Positions 25,312-32,885 of a DNA stretch of 64,000 nucleotides are shown here, piece by piece. The notes under the pieces are model-generated. The model did not search any database. It was not told where the DNA came from and saw only the letters and a list, made by a program, of their open reading frames with translations. How positions within the stretch are numbered: the stretch's first letter is position 1; each line of letters opens with the position of its first letter. The stretch spans positions 17,626-81,625 of the forward strand of contig NZ_JACHIP010000011.1 in NCBI RefSeq assembly GCF_014203275.1. The letters run 5' to 3'. Source of the stretch: Granulicella aggregans. GTDB lineage: Bacteria; Acidobacteriota; Terriglobia; Terriglobales; Acidobacteriaceae. Made by a program: the position numbers and the translations under genes.

Positions 25312-25712
25312 TGCCGTTTTCGATAGCTCTGAAACCGGGTCTTCCAATCGCAGACCAGATCGTATACGCCGCGAAGAAAGCGATCGTCGCAGGCGTGATG
25401 CGTGCGGGCGACCCTTTTCCTTCCGTGCGTGCACTTTCCAAAGCACTACTAATCAATCCAAACACCGCACATAAGGTCGTCAGTGAGCTCACCATGGCGG
25501 GGCTGCTCAGCATTCAGCCTGGAATCGGAACCGTCATCACAGCACCATCCGGCTCTTCATCAAGGGAGCGTACCGCGCTCCTTGGCCCCCGGATAGAGGA
25601 ATTGATCGTCGAAGCGCGTCGCCTCGGGATTACTCAAGAGGAAGTTCTTCAATCGATCGCTGTGCACTATCAGTCGTTAACTCCCAAGAACCGAGACAAA
25701 CCTATCCGATGA
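25308..25712 (+). CDS. GntR-family regulator, YtrA-like
   Basis: The 134-residue protein consists of a GntR winged helix (GLPIADQIVYAAKKAIVAGV, then FPSVRALSKALLINPNTAHK and LLSIQPGIGTVIT) followed by a short C-terminal helix pair, the YtrA layout without a large ligand domain. Homologues usually begin with LPFSI directly, so the GTG at 25308 is preferred over the TTG at 25275. No ribosome binding site precedes it, which fits a leaderless message. The stop overlaps the ATP-binding gene by four bases. In this subfamily the regulator represses its own ABC operon. Confidence 0.83.
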   Translation: MLPFSIALKPGLPIADQIVYAAKKAIVAGVMRAGDPFPSVRALSKALLINPNTAHKVVSELTMAGLLSIQPGIGTVITAPSGSSSRERTALLGPRIEELIVEARRLGITQEEVLQSIAVHYQSLTPKNRDKPIR

Positions 25713-26641
25713 CCGTACCTTCGATTTTCGCCTCTGGGCTCACAAAGACACATGGGCCTCACACTGTTCTGAACCAAGTCTCCTTCTCGGTCAGCCCTGG
25801 GTCGGTTTACGCCCTCGTTGGCTCAAATGGAGCCGGGAAGACCACCCTTATCCAATTATTGATGAATCTGCAAAAGGCCACTGCTGGAACAGCGCAGCTC
25901 TTGGGAACACCAAGCGAGCAGGTCCGGGGTTCATTTCTCAAGCAGGTCGGCTACATCTCTGAAAATCAGGAGATGCCGGAAAGCATGACAGTAGTTCGTT
26001 ATTTCAGCTATTTGAAATCGTTCTATCCGGCATGGGACTCCGATCTGGAGCGGCAGCTGCTACGTGAGTTCTCGCTGCCAGGAGACCGAAAGCTCCGTCA
26101 TTTGTCGCGAGGGATGCGGATGAAAGTGGCATTCGTGGGAGCGTTAAGCTATCGGCCTCCCCTGCTGATTTTAGACGAGCCTTTTTCAGGCCTTGACCCG
26201 CTAGTCCGAGACGAACTGGTCCAAGGCCTCCTGGATCGCATTGGCGAATCCACGATCTACTTGTCGTCCCATGATCTTGCTGAGGTAGAGACTTTCGCAA
26301 CTCACGTGGGGCACTTGGAAAGCGGAAACCTCGTTTTCTCAGATGAAATCGATACTTTGCACGGTCGCTTCAGGGGAGTTGAGTTTCATACATCAACGGA
26401 TCGACCGTTGCCCGTGGGTCTGCCTAAGACTTGGTTGGAGGTCGAAAGGTCAGGAATCATCGTCCGCTACAAGCACTCTGCTTTCAAGGACGCAGAAGAC
26501 TCAATGGCTGAGATTCACCGTTTGTTTCCTGACGCGAGCTCTTCTACATTTTCGCCATTGTCGCTCCGTACGATCTTTTTAGCCCATGCTCGAACGGCCC
26601 GAGAGGTACGAAACGAGCAGAACACCGGAGAGACACAATGA
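25709..26641 (+). CDS. ABC transporter ATP-binding protein
   Basis: A single nucleotide-binding domain: Walker A GSNGAGKTTL near residue 40, Q-loop around YISENQEMPESMTV, the signature LSRGMRMKVAF, Walker B LLILDEPFSGLDPLV and the switch His in LSSHDLAE. The last 90 residues form the C-terminal extension seen in CcmA-type exporters. It powers export with the membrane protein encoded next. Start and stop overlap neighbours by ATGA on both sides, so the three genes are one translationally coupled operon. The YtrB-like context points to drug or peptide efflux, without proof. Confidence 0.88.
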   Translation: MTVPSIFASGLTKTHGPHTVLNQVSFSVSPGSVYALVGSNGAGKTTLIQLLMNLQKATAGTAQLLGTPSEQVRGSFLKQVGYISENQEMPESMTVVRYFSYLKSFYPAWDSDLERQLLREFSLPGDRKLRHLSRGMRMKVAFVGALSYRPPLLILDEPFSGLDPLVRDELVQGLLDRIGESTIYLSSHDLAEVETFATHVGHLESGNLVFSDEIDTLHGRFRGVEFHTSTDRPLPVGLPKTWLEVERSGIIVRYKHSAFKDAEDSMAEIHRLFPDASSSTFSPLSLRTIFLAHARTAREVRNEQNTGETQ

Positions 26642-28131
26642 GCCAGGTAAAGACCATTCTGTTCAAAGACACACGAGAACTTCTTCCCGAACTACTTGTA
26701 TCTTTCATCATTCTGGGCATCTTCGCAGTCGTCGAGTCATCAGGCTGGGGATCAAATCCGGTCGTCTTGCTATCGGCTTCAATGCTGGCGAAAATCTTTG
26801 CGGTTCTTCTTGTTATGTCGTGGGGAGTCGTTGTCATTAGGCTCATACAGACAGAGCGTCTTGTCGGACTCAACCAGTTTTGGACCACGAGACCTTATGA
26901 ATGGCATAAACTCCTATGCTCCAAGGCTCTGTTCGTCTTTCTGTACGTCGAACTGCCGCTGGCACTCGTGCAGCTTGGGCTGCTGAGGCTAGCCAATCTA
27001 CCAGTGTGGAACAACATCCATCTGGTCTTGATTAATTTGGCAGTTGTGAGTGTTTTCTTCCTTTTGCCATTCGCGCTAATCGCGGGCCTCACAGCCACTT
27101 TCGCCAGAACCGTTCTCATCATGGTCGGAGTCGTTGTATTTGTGATGGCGACTGTGGCTTTGGGGATGGGCGCGAAGAGGTTTGGGTCTGTAGATCTGGC
27201 GTGGTCGCAGTTTTTTGTCTTGGGACTTGGGCTGCTTTTTGCTCTAGCGAGTCAGTATCGAAGGCGAGATACAAGAGTGTCCGTTTTGATTCTCATTGCG
27301 GCACTGTCCATAGGTGTGATGTCGCAAGCCTTCATTCCTGGGTCAAGTTTGTCAGTTGCGCGATACCATCCAATTAGCCACGGCGGGCCGCAGATTCGTC
27401 TGGATAACGACCCCCAGCGAGCCACAGAATCACTGACGGACTCTCAAGTCGGAAGCAGTATAGCGCTCCATCTTCCTTTACTTGTCTCAAATCTCGCCCC
27501 CCAAGCGAAATACCGCCGCCAGGCCGCACGCATAACGCTAACAGGGGCGGACGGGTTCACATGGAAGTCTGGTTGGATTTCGGACAGAGGGCTATTCTCG
27601 TCGGGCTCACAAACCGAAGTCTCTTCAAGTTCTGCGGACTTTTCGATTCCAGCCAGGGCTTATCGCCGGCTTGGTAGCGGCAATGTCACAGTGTCGTTGG
27701 AGTTTGCCGCGCAGCAGTTCCTGATTCTGGAAGAACAGACATATAACGTCTCTCTTTCGGGAGTTCGGGTTCCTCACCTTGGGTCGTGTTCGGTTGACGA
27801 AACATTCTCTACTATCCTTTGTCATTCAGCATTTTACGAGTCGAATCAGTTCACCGTCGTGACCAGGCGTTCCAATACCCCGTGTACAGTGGCAAGCGAG
27901 GGTCAGAGAGCCTTCGGCGTCATCGGTACTCTTAGTGATCGAATTCCTTTGCCTAAGATCAGTCCCGTGGAGATTGAGTATCTTGAGCACACGTCTTCTC
28001 TTCCAGCACCCAACCTTTGTCCAAATACACCAATGACCCTGTCCGAATGGAGGGCAGGATCACGCACCCGATTTGAAGTTGATCCCGCCCCGATGCAGCT
28101 AAAAGCTTACGCACGGATGGAAAGGGAATAA
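26638..28131 (+). CDS. ABC-2-type membrane protein of the GntR operon
   Basis: The 497-residue product starts with six membrane helices (residues about 20-210: LLVSFIILGIFAVVESSGW, IFAVLLVMSWGVVVIRLIQT, LVLINLAVVSVFFLLPFALI, LIMVGVVVFVMATVALGMG and others) and ends with a 250-residue extracytoplasmic region rich in beta strands and with four cysteines. The helix part is the transmembrane half of the exporter; the large soluble end is unusual for the YtrC/D class. I do not recognise a name. It overlaps the ATPase stop by four bases and is followed by a stem-loop. Confidence 0.7.
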   Translation: MSQVKTILFKDTRELLPELLVSFIILGIFAVVESSGWGSNPVVLLSASMLAKIFAVLLVMSWGVVVIRLIQTERLVGLNQFWTTRPYEWHKLLCSKALFVFLYVELPLALVQLGLLRLANLPVWNNIHLVLINLAVVSVFFLLPFALIAGLTATFARTVLIMVGVVVFVMATVALGMGAKRFGSVDLAWSQFFVLGLGLLFALASQYRRRDTRVSVLILIAALSIGVMSQAFIPGSSLSVARYHPISHGGPQIRLDNDPQRATESLTDSQVGSSIALHLPLLVSNLAPQAKYRRQAARITLTGADGFTWKSGWISDRGLFSSGSQTEVSSSSADFSIPARAYRRLGSGNVTVSLEFAAQQFLILEEQTYNVSLSGVRVPHLGSCSVDETFSTILCHSAFYESNQFTVVTRRSNTPCTVASEGQRAFGVIGTLSDRIPLPKISPVEIEYLEHTSSLPAPNLCPNTPMTLSEWRAGSRTRFEVDPAPMQLKAYARMERE

Positions 28132-28155
28132 GATTCCCCCGACGGGCTTATTCCC
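28124..28155 (+). terminator. Stem-loop terminator after the ABC operon
   Basis: Perfect nine-base arms gggaataag and cttattccc enclose a 14-base loop and include the stop codon of the permease gene. CCGTTTT follows. Convergent genes meet here. Confidence 0.6.
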
Positions 28156-28191
28156 CCGTTTTCGTCATGTGATTAGCCTATCCGGGACGTA

Positions 28192-28755
28192 TTAAGCCTT
28201 CAGGCTCTTTGGCCTTACGATGCGGTCGATCGTAGAGATGGACACACCGAAGGACTTCGCGAGGTCAACTTTAGTTTCCTTTCGGCCTGCCCACAAAGCT
28301 TTGATCTGGCGTATCTGTTGCGACGACATCTTGTGCTTGCGCCCTCCGGTTCGCCCTCGGGCCTTCGCTGCCGACAATCCAATCATCGTGCGCTCTCGAA
28401 TCAACTCGCGCTCGAACTGTGTCAGCGCTGCGAAGAAGTGGAAGACAAGTCGGCCAGACGCTGTGGTTGTATCGAAGTTTTCCGTCAGCGAGCGAAAGTT
28501 AACGCCTTCTTTCTCGAAGCGGGCCACGAGTTCGAGCAAGTTGCGAAGCGACCGCGCGAGCCGGTCAAGACGCCAGACGACAAGCGTATCCCCTGGCCCA
28601 AGGTTATCCAAGCACTTCTCCAGCTCGGGGCGATCCATCGTGCGACCACTGCCCTCCTCCTGGTAGATGCGCTTGCACTTCGCGCCTTTCAGTGCGGGTA
28701 TCTGGGCTTCGGTATTCTGGTCGGCGGTGGACACACGCGCATAGCCAACGATCAT
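28192..28755 (-). CDS. Serine resolvase/invertase
   Basis: A full-size small serine recombinase of 187 residues: MIVGYARVSTADQNTEAQ with the catalytic Ser near residue 9, the VWRLDRLARSLRNLLELV active-site helix, FRSLTENFDTTTASGRLVFH, the long E-helix ERELIRERTMIGLSAAKARG, and a C-terminal HTH domain (KVDLAKSFGVSISTIDRIVR). It cuts both strands two bases apart via a phosphoserine link. Small recombinases of this group act at res or inversion sites, often right next to the gene; candidate sites lie just upstream (28769-28923). The frame continues to 28800, but the ATG at 28755 starts the conserved part. Confidence 0.9.
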   Translation of the reverse strand: MIVGYARVSTADQNTEAQIPALKGAKCKRIYQEEGSGRTMDRPELEKCLDNLGPGDTLVVWRLDRLARSLRNLLELVARFEKEGVNFRSLTENFDTTTASGRLVFHFFAALTQFERELIRERTMIGLSAAKARGRTGGRKHKMSSQQIRQIKALWAGRKETKVDLAKSFGVSISTIDRIVRPKSLKA

Positions 28756-28768
28756 GAGAGAAACATAC

Positions 28769-28923
28769 CACAAACGGATGCACCATGATTGTCGTGGCAT
28801 TATCCTCTCACAAACGGTTGCTATTCATGTATGATTATGACGTCGGGTTGTGACACGTGTTAGCGCGATTCGCTCAATGAATCTGTGCAGATAAAAGACG
28901 TGTCACAAACGGTCGTTTGTGAC
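28769..28923. repeat. Candidate res region with repeated CGTTTGTGA half-sites
   Basis: Copies of cacaaacgg (minus-strand CCGTTTGTG) occur at 28769 and 28809, a partial gttgtgac copy occurs at about 28853, and a fully symmetric site occurs at 28902-28923. In the last, arms gtcacaaacg and cgtttgtgac flank the dinucleotide GT. Arms around an asymmetric two-base core are the form of a serine-recombinase crossover site, and res regions of Tn3-like elements are arrays of such half-sites next to the gene. Confidence 0.5.
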
Positions 28924-29007
28924 GGGCCGTAATCGGAGCCGAGCGAATCAAAGCTGTTGTACGATCTTCCTTGAAGCAACGTTAGAGTCACGGACAGGAG
29001 TGAGGGG

Positions 29008-29487
29008 ATGCAAAAGACATTGAGTACATGTTTGAGAGATGCGGCGATTGCTCTTAGCTTGGCGATTTCGCCCATTCACGGAGCCAACCTTCTCGCGCAA
29101 AGTGCGCCGAGTCCCTACCTGGATAGCGGACCGACGACTCCAACGGGTTCAATCGTCAAGTCTCGAGCGGTGGGATTGGACGTACTTACTGATACGCAGG
29201 GAGTAGATTTCGCTCCGTATTTTAGAAATGTCATCCAGACGCTGTCGTACGATGCTCGCTCTGCGAAGGCAGTTCCAGCGTCGGCGACTTCACCGTCCAC
29301 GCTGCTCAGTGTCACGATTGACCACGATGGCCAAGTGATCGCCTTGCATCTCGATGAGAGTAGTCATAACGGTGATCTAGACCGCGCTGCTTGGCGTTCT
29401 GTTACGCAACTAAAGTCATTCCCGCCACTCCCAAAAGACTTTACTGGCTCACGCTTAAGCATACGGGTTCGCATACAAGCCTCTTGA
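29008..29487 (+). CDS. Secreted protein with TonB C-terminal-like domain
   Basis: After a signal peptide (about residues 1-31, cleaved near LLAQ-S) the protein has a motif set like TonB/TolA C-terminal domains: GVDFAPYFRNVIQTLSYDAR, LLSVTIDHDGQVIALHLDES, then LDRAAWRSVTQLKSFPPLP and an IRVRIQA closing strand. The conserved D-x-x-x-Y and the FPPLP loop support this. There is no N-terminal membrane anchor of a true TonB. It is the first gene of the row bounded by the GGTCGTTTGTGA motif. Its partner is unknown; the domain call is from memory of acidobacterial relatives. Confidence 0.6.
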   Translation: MQKTLSTCLRDAAIALSLAISPIHGANLLAQSAPSPYLDSGPTTPTGSIVKSRAVGLDVLTDTQGVDFAPYFRNVIQTLSYDARSAKAVPASATSPSTLLSVTIDHDGQVIALHLDESSHNGDLDRAAWRSVTQLKSFPPLPKDFTGSRLSIRVRIQAS

Positions 29488-29511
29488 AGCCACTCGCAGG
29501 CAAACGTTTTG

Positions 29512-29540
29512 GCAGGCCCCATTTTGGGGCCTGCTTTCGT
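29512..29540 (+). terminator. Rho-independent terminator
   Basis: Arms gcaggcccc (29512-29520) and ggggcctgc (29526-29534) form a strong GC stem with a five-base loop, followed by TTTCGTT. It ends the gene at 29008-29487. Confidence 0.8.
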
Positions 29541-29638
29541 TCACCCACGGAGTTCACGCGTAAAGGCTAAAGATCCTGAAAGCTAGAATCTGGCAAATTC
29601 AACCCATGATGCTGTGTGTTCGCCTATCTCAAGAAGAT

Positions 29639-29650
29639 GGTCGTTTGTGA
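29639..29650 (+). repeat. Copy of the GGTCGTTTGTGA motif
   Basis: Exact copy of the right half of the 28902-28923 site with its GT core, lying ten bases before the ATG of the next gene. The left half is only weakly conserved. Confidence 0.7.
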
Positions 29651-29659
29651 TGGGGGCAT

Positions 29660-29866
29660 ATGGAGTGCAGCGATTGCAAGAGCCGAGATTCGCTACCTTT
29701 CATGGTCAACGATGATCTCTGGGTATGGCACATCAGCGGCCCCGACCTGCTCTGCTTTGATTGGGCAGAGATAAGGCTTGGACGAGCTTTCACCGTTCAC
29801 GATCTCAAAAAGGATCTGCCGCTCAATGATTGGGTGGTCGCTGCTTTCAGAGAAGGTCGTTTGTGA
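29660..29866 (+). CDS. Small protein with degenerate zinc ribbon
   Basis: The 68-residue product starts with CSDCKSRD and continues with FMVNDDLWVWHISGPDLLC, then LGRAFTVHDLKKDLP. Relatives of this kind, as I recall them, have CxxC at both ends (C-I-x-C-x-E-x-R-L-G-R). Here the second pair reads CFDWAEIRLGR, so one cysteine is replaced by Trp and the metal site may be lost. GGGGG lies five bases before the ATG. Its stop codon is inside the next copy of GGTCGTTTGTGA. Function unknown. Confidence 0.55.
   Translation: MECSDCKSRDSLPFMVNDDLWVWHISGPDLLCFDWAEIRLGRAFTVHDLKKDLPLNDWVVAAFREGRL
29855..29866 (+). repeat. Copy of the GGTCGTTTGTGA motif over a stop codon
   Basis: Exact 12-base copy. Its final TGA is the stop of the preceding 68-codon gene. 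Six of ten positions of the left half also match the symmetric site at 28902-28911. Confidence 0.7.
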
Positions 29867-29944
29867 CGACTGTCTATTTAGCGCAACGTATAACTTGGTC
29901 ACATCGTTCCACGAAAGGATCGTTACAGGAAGCCGACTGTTCAT

Positions 29945-30438
29945 TTGATCTGCGGACCCGTAGGCTCGGGAAAGACCACGTACTCCAAGAAACTGGCCTT
30001 AGAACATGCCGCCGTCGTGTTTTCAATGGATGAGTGGATGCAAACTTTTTTGGGGGCGATCTTCCCAAGGAGGCAAAAATGGCCAAGGTGGACTTGGCGT
30101 GGTTTGCGGAGCGGGTTGATCGTTGTGAGAGGCAGGTGTGGTCAGTAGCCGAACAGCTTCTCACGCAGGGACAGAGCGTGGTCCTTAATCTCGGCTTCAT
30201 AAGAAAAGCTAGACGGGATAAGGCACGGGCAGCCGCTGCGGCGGTCGGATTCGAAACCAAATTGCATGTTGTGGATGCTGACTTGGAGACTCGTCGCACT
30301 AGAGTGGCAGATCGAAATAGTAGCCAGGGCAATACGTATGCCTTTGCTGTGACCCCCGCCATGTTCGCCTTTGCCGAGAACATGTACGAAGCTCCAGACA
30401 TATCCGAACGGGCGACATCACCCGAAACGCTGTCCTAA
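29945..30438 (+). CDS. AAA/zeta-toxin-like P-loop ATPase with a -1 frameshift
   Basis: The first frame gives LICGPVGSGKTTYSKKL (Walker A) and VVFSMDEWM, a layout known from AAA_33/zeta-like kinases. It then must shift by -1 to continue as FFGGDLPKEAKMAKVDLAWF, then SVVLNLGFIRKARRDKARAA, the later DADLETRRTRVADR and the end at 30438. The joint is at TTTTTTG (30046-30052), which reads T TTT TTG in the first frame, a classical -1 slippery heptamer. Without the shift the frame ends at 30148. The start is unclear: TTG at 29945 is the only candidate seen, with AGGAAG 12 bases before it. It may be programmed, a real mutation or a homopolymer error. Confidence 0.55.
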
Positions 30439-30479
30439 ATCGCCGTTCACGAACACCGAGTTTTATTCAGAGGAGCCCT

Positions 30480-30806
30480 ATGAAGAGAAAAGGCGGCGAG
30501 CTGGGGTTGGGCTTCGCACGGTCGTTGTCACTTCGGATCTCGGAAGCGTTGGCTACTACTCTCGAGAAGCAGCGAGTGAAAATATCGAGCGAAGTCGGGA
30601 CAAGTGTCTCTGCGAGTGATGTGGTCAGACGTGCTGTCGAGACATATTTGGTTGAGGCCGGTCACAAAGTCTCGATCACACCGTGGCCAAGTGCGCCCAC
30701 CCTGGAGGAAAAGGTGAAGCAGCTGGAAGCGGAGATCGAACGGCTGCGGAAGATGGTGCCTGGTGAAGCCGCTAGAGAACTGGAAACGAAGCACTTTTTC
30801 CATTGA
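30480..30806 (+). CDS. Ribbon-helix-helix protein with coiled-coil tail
   Basis: Residues about 15-60 suit a CopG/MetJ-type ribbon-helix-helix DNA-binding fold (SLSLRISEALATTLEKQ as strand and first helix, then VSASDVVRRAVETYLVEAG). Residues 75-100 form a charged coiled coil (EEKVKQLEAEIERLRKMV). AGAGGAG lies four bases before the ATG. Directly upstream of a relaxase gene, such proteins commonly are mobilisation accessory factors (MobC-like) that bind oriT and recruit the relaxase, which I infer here. The start codon of the relaxase is 52 bases after its stop. Confidence 0.65.
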   Translation: MKRKGGELGLGFARSLSLRISEALATTLEKQRVKISSEVGTSVSASDVVRRAVETYLVEAGHKVSITPWPSAPTLEEKVKQLEAEIERLRKMVPGEAARELETKHFFH

Positions 30807-30819
30807 CGGTCGTTTGGGA
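30807..30819 (+). repeat. Diverged copy of the GGTCGTTTGTGA motif
   Basis: The sequence cggtcgtttggga keeps the GT core and CGTTTG but differs at the end. It overlaps the end of the preceding gene and lies some 40 bases before the relaxase start. Confidence 0.45.
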
Positions 30820-30858
30820 TATCGCTCGAAGCTAGGCACGGGGAAAGGAAACCAGGGA

Positions 30859-31641
30859 ATGGCGATTCTTCATTTTAGATTACATGGTCCGCGACTTGGC
30901 GTTTCGGCTCTTCAGAGGTATGAATACCTGGTCGCCGATTTGCCGCATTTCTCTCGGGGGCAGGTCGAACGCGTAGACTCCGGCAATCTTCCGGATTTCG
31001 CTGAGGGCAGGGCTCGTGACTTTTGGTGTGCTGCGGACGGGTACGAACGCGTCAATGGGCGAGTCTTCAGTGAGATTGAAGCAGCTCTTCCGCATGAGTT
31101 GACGGGCATCCAAAATGAGGCTCTCGCGGGTGAGGCGGTGCAGGACTTTCTTGGCGGAACATTCCCTCACACGATGGCGATTCATTCGCTCCTGGATGCA
31201 GAAGACAGACTGCAACGCCATATGCACATTATGTTTTGTGCACGTCCGGTAACAGCAGCAACAAGCGTCTTGCCGCCCGAACGATTTTTCAAGCGTAATG
31301 GTGCAAAGAAGGACAGGGGGTGGAACAACCGCACGAAGCCCTATTCACTGAGGGTTCGTTGGTGCGATCTGCTCAACGGTTCGCTAACAAGGGCGGGCTT
31401 CGCTGGTGAACTATCCCCTGGGAAGAAACTGGATGGTTCGGTAGAACCGAAAGTTGTTGGGCTAAGCGGAGAGGTCAATAGCGAGGCAGCGCGGCAAGTC
31501 AGAGCGATTCGTAAGGATAGACGGGACATCGCGAGCCTCGTAGAGGAATGCGAGAGGGAAGCAGACATGAAGATCGCTGCACTCGAAGCGAACCTCATAG
31601 CGGAACTATTGAGACTTGACGAGCTGGCGGCAACACTATGA
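30859..31641 (+). CDS. MobA/MobL-family relaxase, small
   Basis: The 260-residue protein starts MAILHFRLHGPRLG and then matches the relaxase pattern: ARDFWCAADGYERVNGRVFS, ALPHELTGIQNEALAGEAVQ, and the metal-binding RLQRHMHIMFCARP with two histidines of the HUH fold. The Tyr for DNA linkage would be among the N-terminal tyrosines (RYEYL near residue 22). Family relaxases nick oriT and pilot DNA in mobilisation. This one lacks the helicase or primase tail of large Mob proteins and ends in a coiled coil. No coupling protein or type IV secretion gene is in the window, so transfer would depend on a helper. An AGGAA box precedes the ATG; an upstream in-frame ATG (30763) is less likely. Confidence 0.72.
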   Translation: MAILHFRLHGPRLGVSALQRYEYLVADLPHFSRGQVERVDSGNLPDFAEGRARDFWCAADGYERVNGRVFSEIEAALPHELTGIQNEALAGEAVQDFLGGTFPHTMAIHSLLDAEDRLQRHMHIMFCARPVTAATSVLPPERFFKRNGAKKDRGWNNRTKPYSLRVRWCDLLNGSLTRAGFAGELSPGKKLDGSVEPKVVGLSGEVNSEAARQVRAIRKDRRDIASLVEECEREADMKIAALEANLIAELLRLDELAATL

Positions 31642-31678
31642 CTTGCTTCGCATATGGCACGGGTCGGGAAGGGCACAC

Positions 31679-31918
31679 ATGAATATCGACGTAGAAATTG
31701 CCAACGCTCAACGGGATCAGTTCGCTTATTACATTGTCCGGGTCTCCGTCGCTCTGGGCATCATAGATGGCAAGCAGCCATATAACGGGGAACAAGTGGC
31801 GTTTCTGGCAGAAGCGTCGATCAATGCGATCCGCGCCACCTCAGTACGGCACAACAAGGAATACGCAGAGGAGCGACAAGCATTCTTGGATTCCATGCCG
31901 CCGCTTCGACGACTTTAG
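31679..31918 (+). CDS. Small hypothetical protein of the island
   Basis: A 79-residue, mostly helical product (NAQRDQFAYYIVRVSVALGI, FLAEASINAIRATSVRHNKE). The ATG at 31679 follows AAGGG; an earlier frame start is at 31616. It follows the relaxase by 37 bases and probably belongs to the same transcript. No family is recognised and no motif suggests an activity. Confidence 0.5.
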   Translation: MNIDVEIANAQRDQFAYYIVRVSVALGIIDGKQPYNGEQVAFLAEASINAIRATSVRHNKEYAEERQAFLDSMPPLRRL

Positions 31919-31956
31919 GCTGTTGATGGAGATCTGGTTATAGAGAGGGCGCGGCG

Positions 31957-32685
31957 ATGAGGGTACGTTGGTTTCAGTGCAATCTCGGGCTGAGTGGCTG
32001 GCTCGCAGCCGGAGGCATGATTGCCCTATCTGCGGCCTTGGCCCTGGGGCAGGAAGCCGGTTTCCTTGATACGCGCCCTGGATCTCAGCCTGCACCTTCG
32101 ATCACGGGCGGATCGGCTGATGGCGGCGGCATCGGCTGCGGAGGGTGTGTCGTCATGAACCCGCTAAAGGTTGAGATTGAACGTTTGACACTGATCGATC
32201 GGGGACCATCCCCCGGAGTTGAATGGACGATCCGAGTTACCAACCAGACGAAAAACCCAATTCAACTGCCTAGTTCGCTGTCCTGGTCTGGTTCGGCGGT
32301 TTCGGGGAGCATGGGTCGAACCAAAGCCCAACGGATTTACTTTGGCGAGACCGCTGACTGTGAAGCAAGCAGCGACAGGGCCGCCTCGAAATACCGCGCC
32401 GGGGCATCCATGTATGCTCCACCGGACGGTGCGAGGGATGTAGTGACTCTTGAAGCGGGGCAATGGGTAACTGTCGTGGGCTACGGTGCCGCTTGTGGTT
32501 TTCCTCGGGCAGGTTCGGACTCCTACGCGGTGAGCGTGGGGTTGACGCAAGTCGAATGGTATCGGGCAAAGGAAGGGGATCGCGAAGACAGCCGATCCGT
32601 CTATTCGATGGTTTCATCGCAGCCGGTCAACTGGGACGGCGCGCATGACTTCGTAAAGGCAAATACTACTAAGGGAGGGAACTGA
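31957..32685 (+). CDS. Secreted hypothetical protein of the island
   Basis: The 242-residue protein has a signal peptide (hydrophobic segment at about residues 13-30, cleavage near ALG-Q). A Gly-rich patch with CGGC follows, then a beta-rich domain (VEWTIRVTNQTKNPIQLPSS, then RDVVTLEAGQWVTVVGYGAA) that looks like an immunoglobulin-like fold. No family is recognised. Its TGA overlaps the ATG of the next gene by one base, so the two are translated together. It could be an exported factor of the mobile element. Confidence 0.6.
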   Translation: MRVRWFQCNLGLSGWLAAGGMIALSAALALGQEAGFLDTRPGSQPAPSITGGSADGGGIGCGGCVVMNPLKVEIERLTLIDRGPSPGVEWTIRVTNQTKNPIQLPSSLSWSGSAVSGSMGRTKAQRIYFGETADCEASSDRAASKYRAGASMYAPPDGARDVVTLEAGQWVTVVGYGAACGFPRAGSDSYAVSVGLTQVEWYRAKEGDREDSRSVYSMVSSQPVNWDGAHDFVKANTTKGGN

Positions 32686-32882
32686 TGCGGGTTTTGGTCG
32701 ATGGAGTTGATACGGTGATTGAAGGGGAAGTGATCGGCGGGACACCGGTGGGTGGTGTCGATGGGCAGTTCGACCTAGGAGATGAGTTCACCGTGCGTTG
32801 CGACGATGGTCAGTGTTTCTTGATTAACGGCTGGATGGTCGAGGTCGAGATCCTGAGCGATGCGCCCCTGTGGGTGATGTAG
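32685..32882 (+). CDS. Small hypothetical protein coupled to the secreted gene
   Basis: Sixty-five residues, mostly strands (RVLVDGVDTVIEGEVIGGTP, FTVRCDDGQCFLINGWMVEV). Stop-start overlap with the gene before (TGATG) and only three bases to the HNH gene after it make a tight three-gene operon. A compact beta-barrel is possible; function unknown. Confidence 0.55.
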   Translation: MRVLVDGVDTVIEGEVIGGTPVGGVDGQFDLGDEFTVRCDDGQCFLINGWMVEVEILSDAPLWVM

Positions 32883-32885
32883 GAG

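Noticed and set aside
28318..28788. A 156-codon plus-strand frame opposite the resolvase
   Set aside because: The resolvase is certain; the frame is its antisense shadow.
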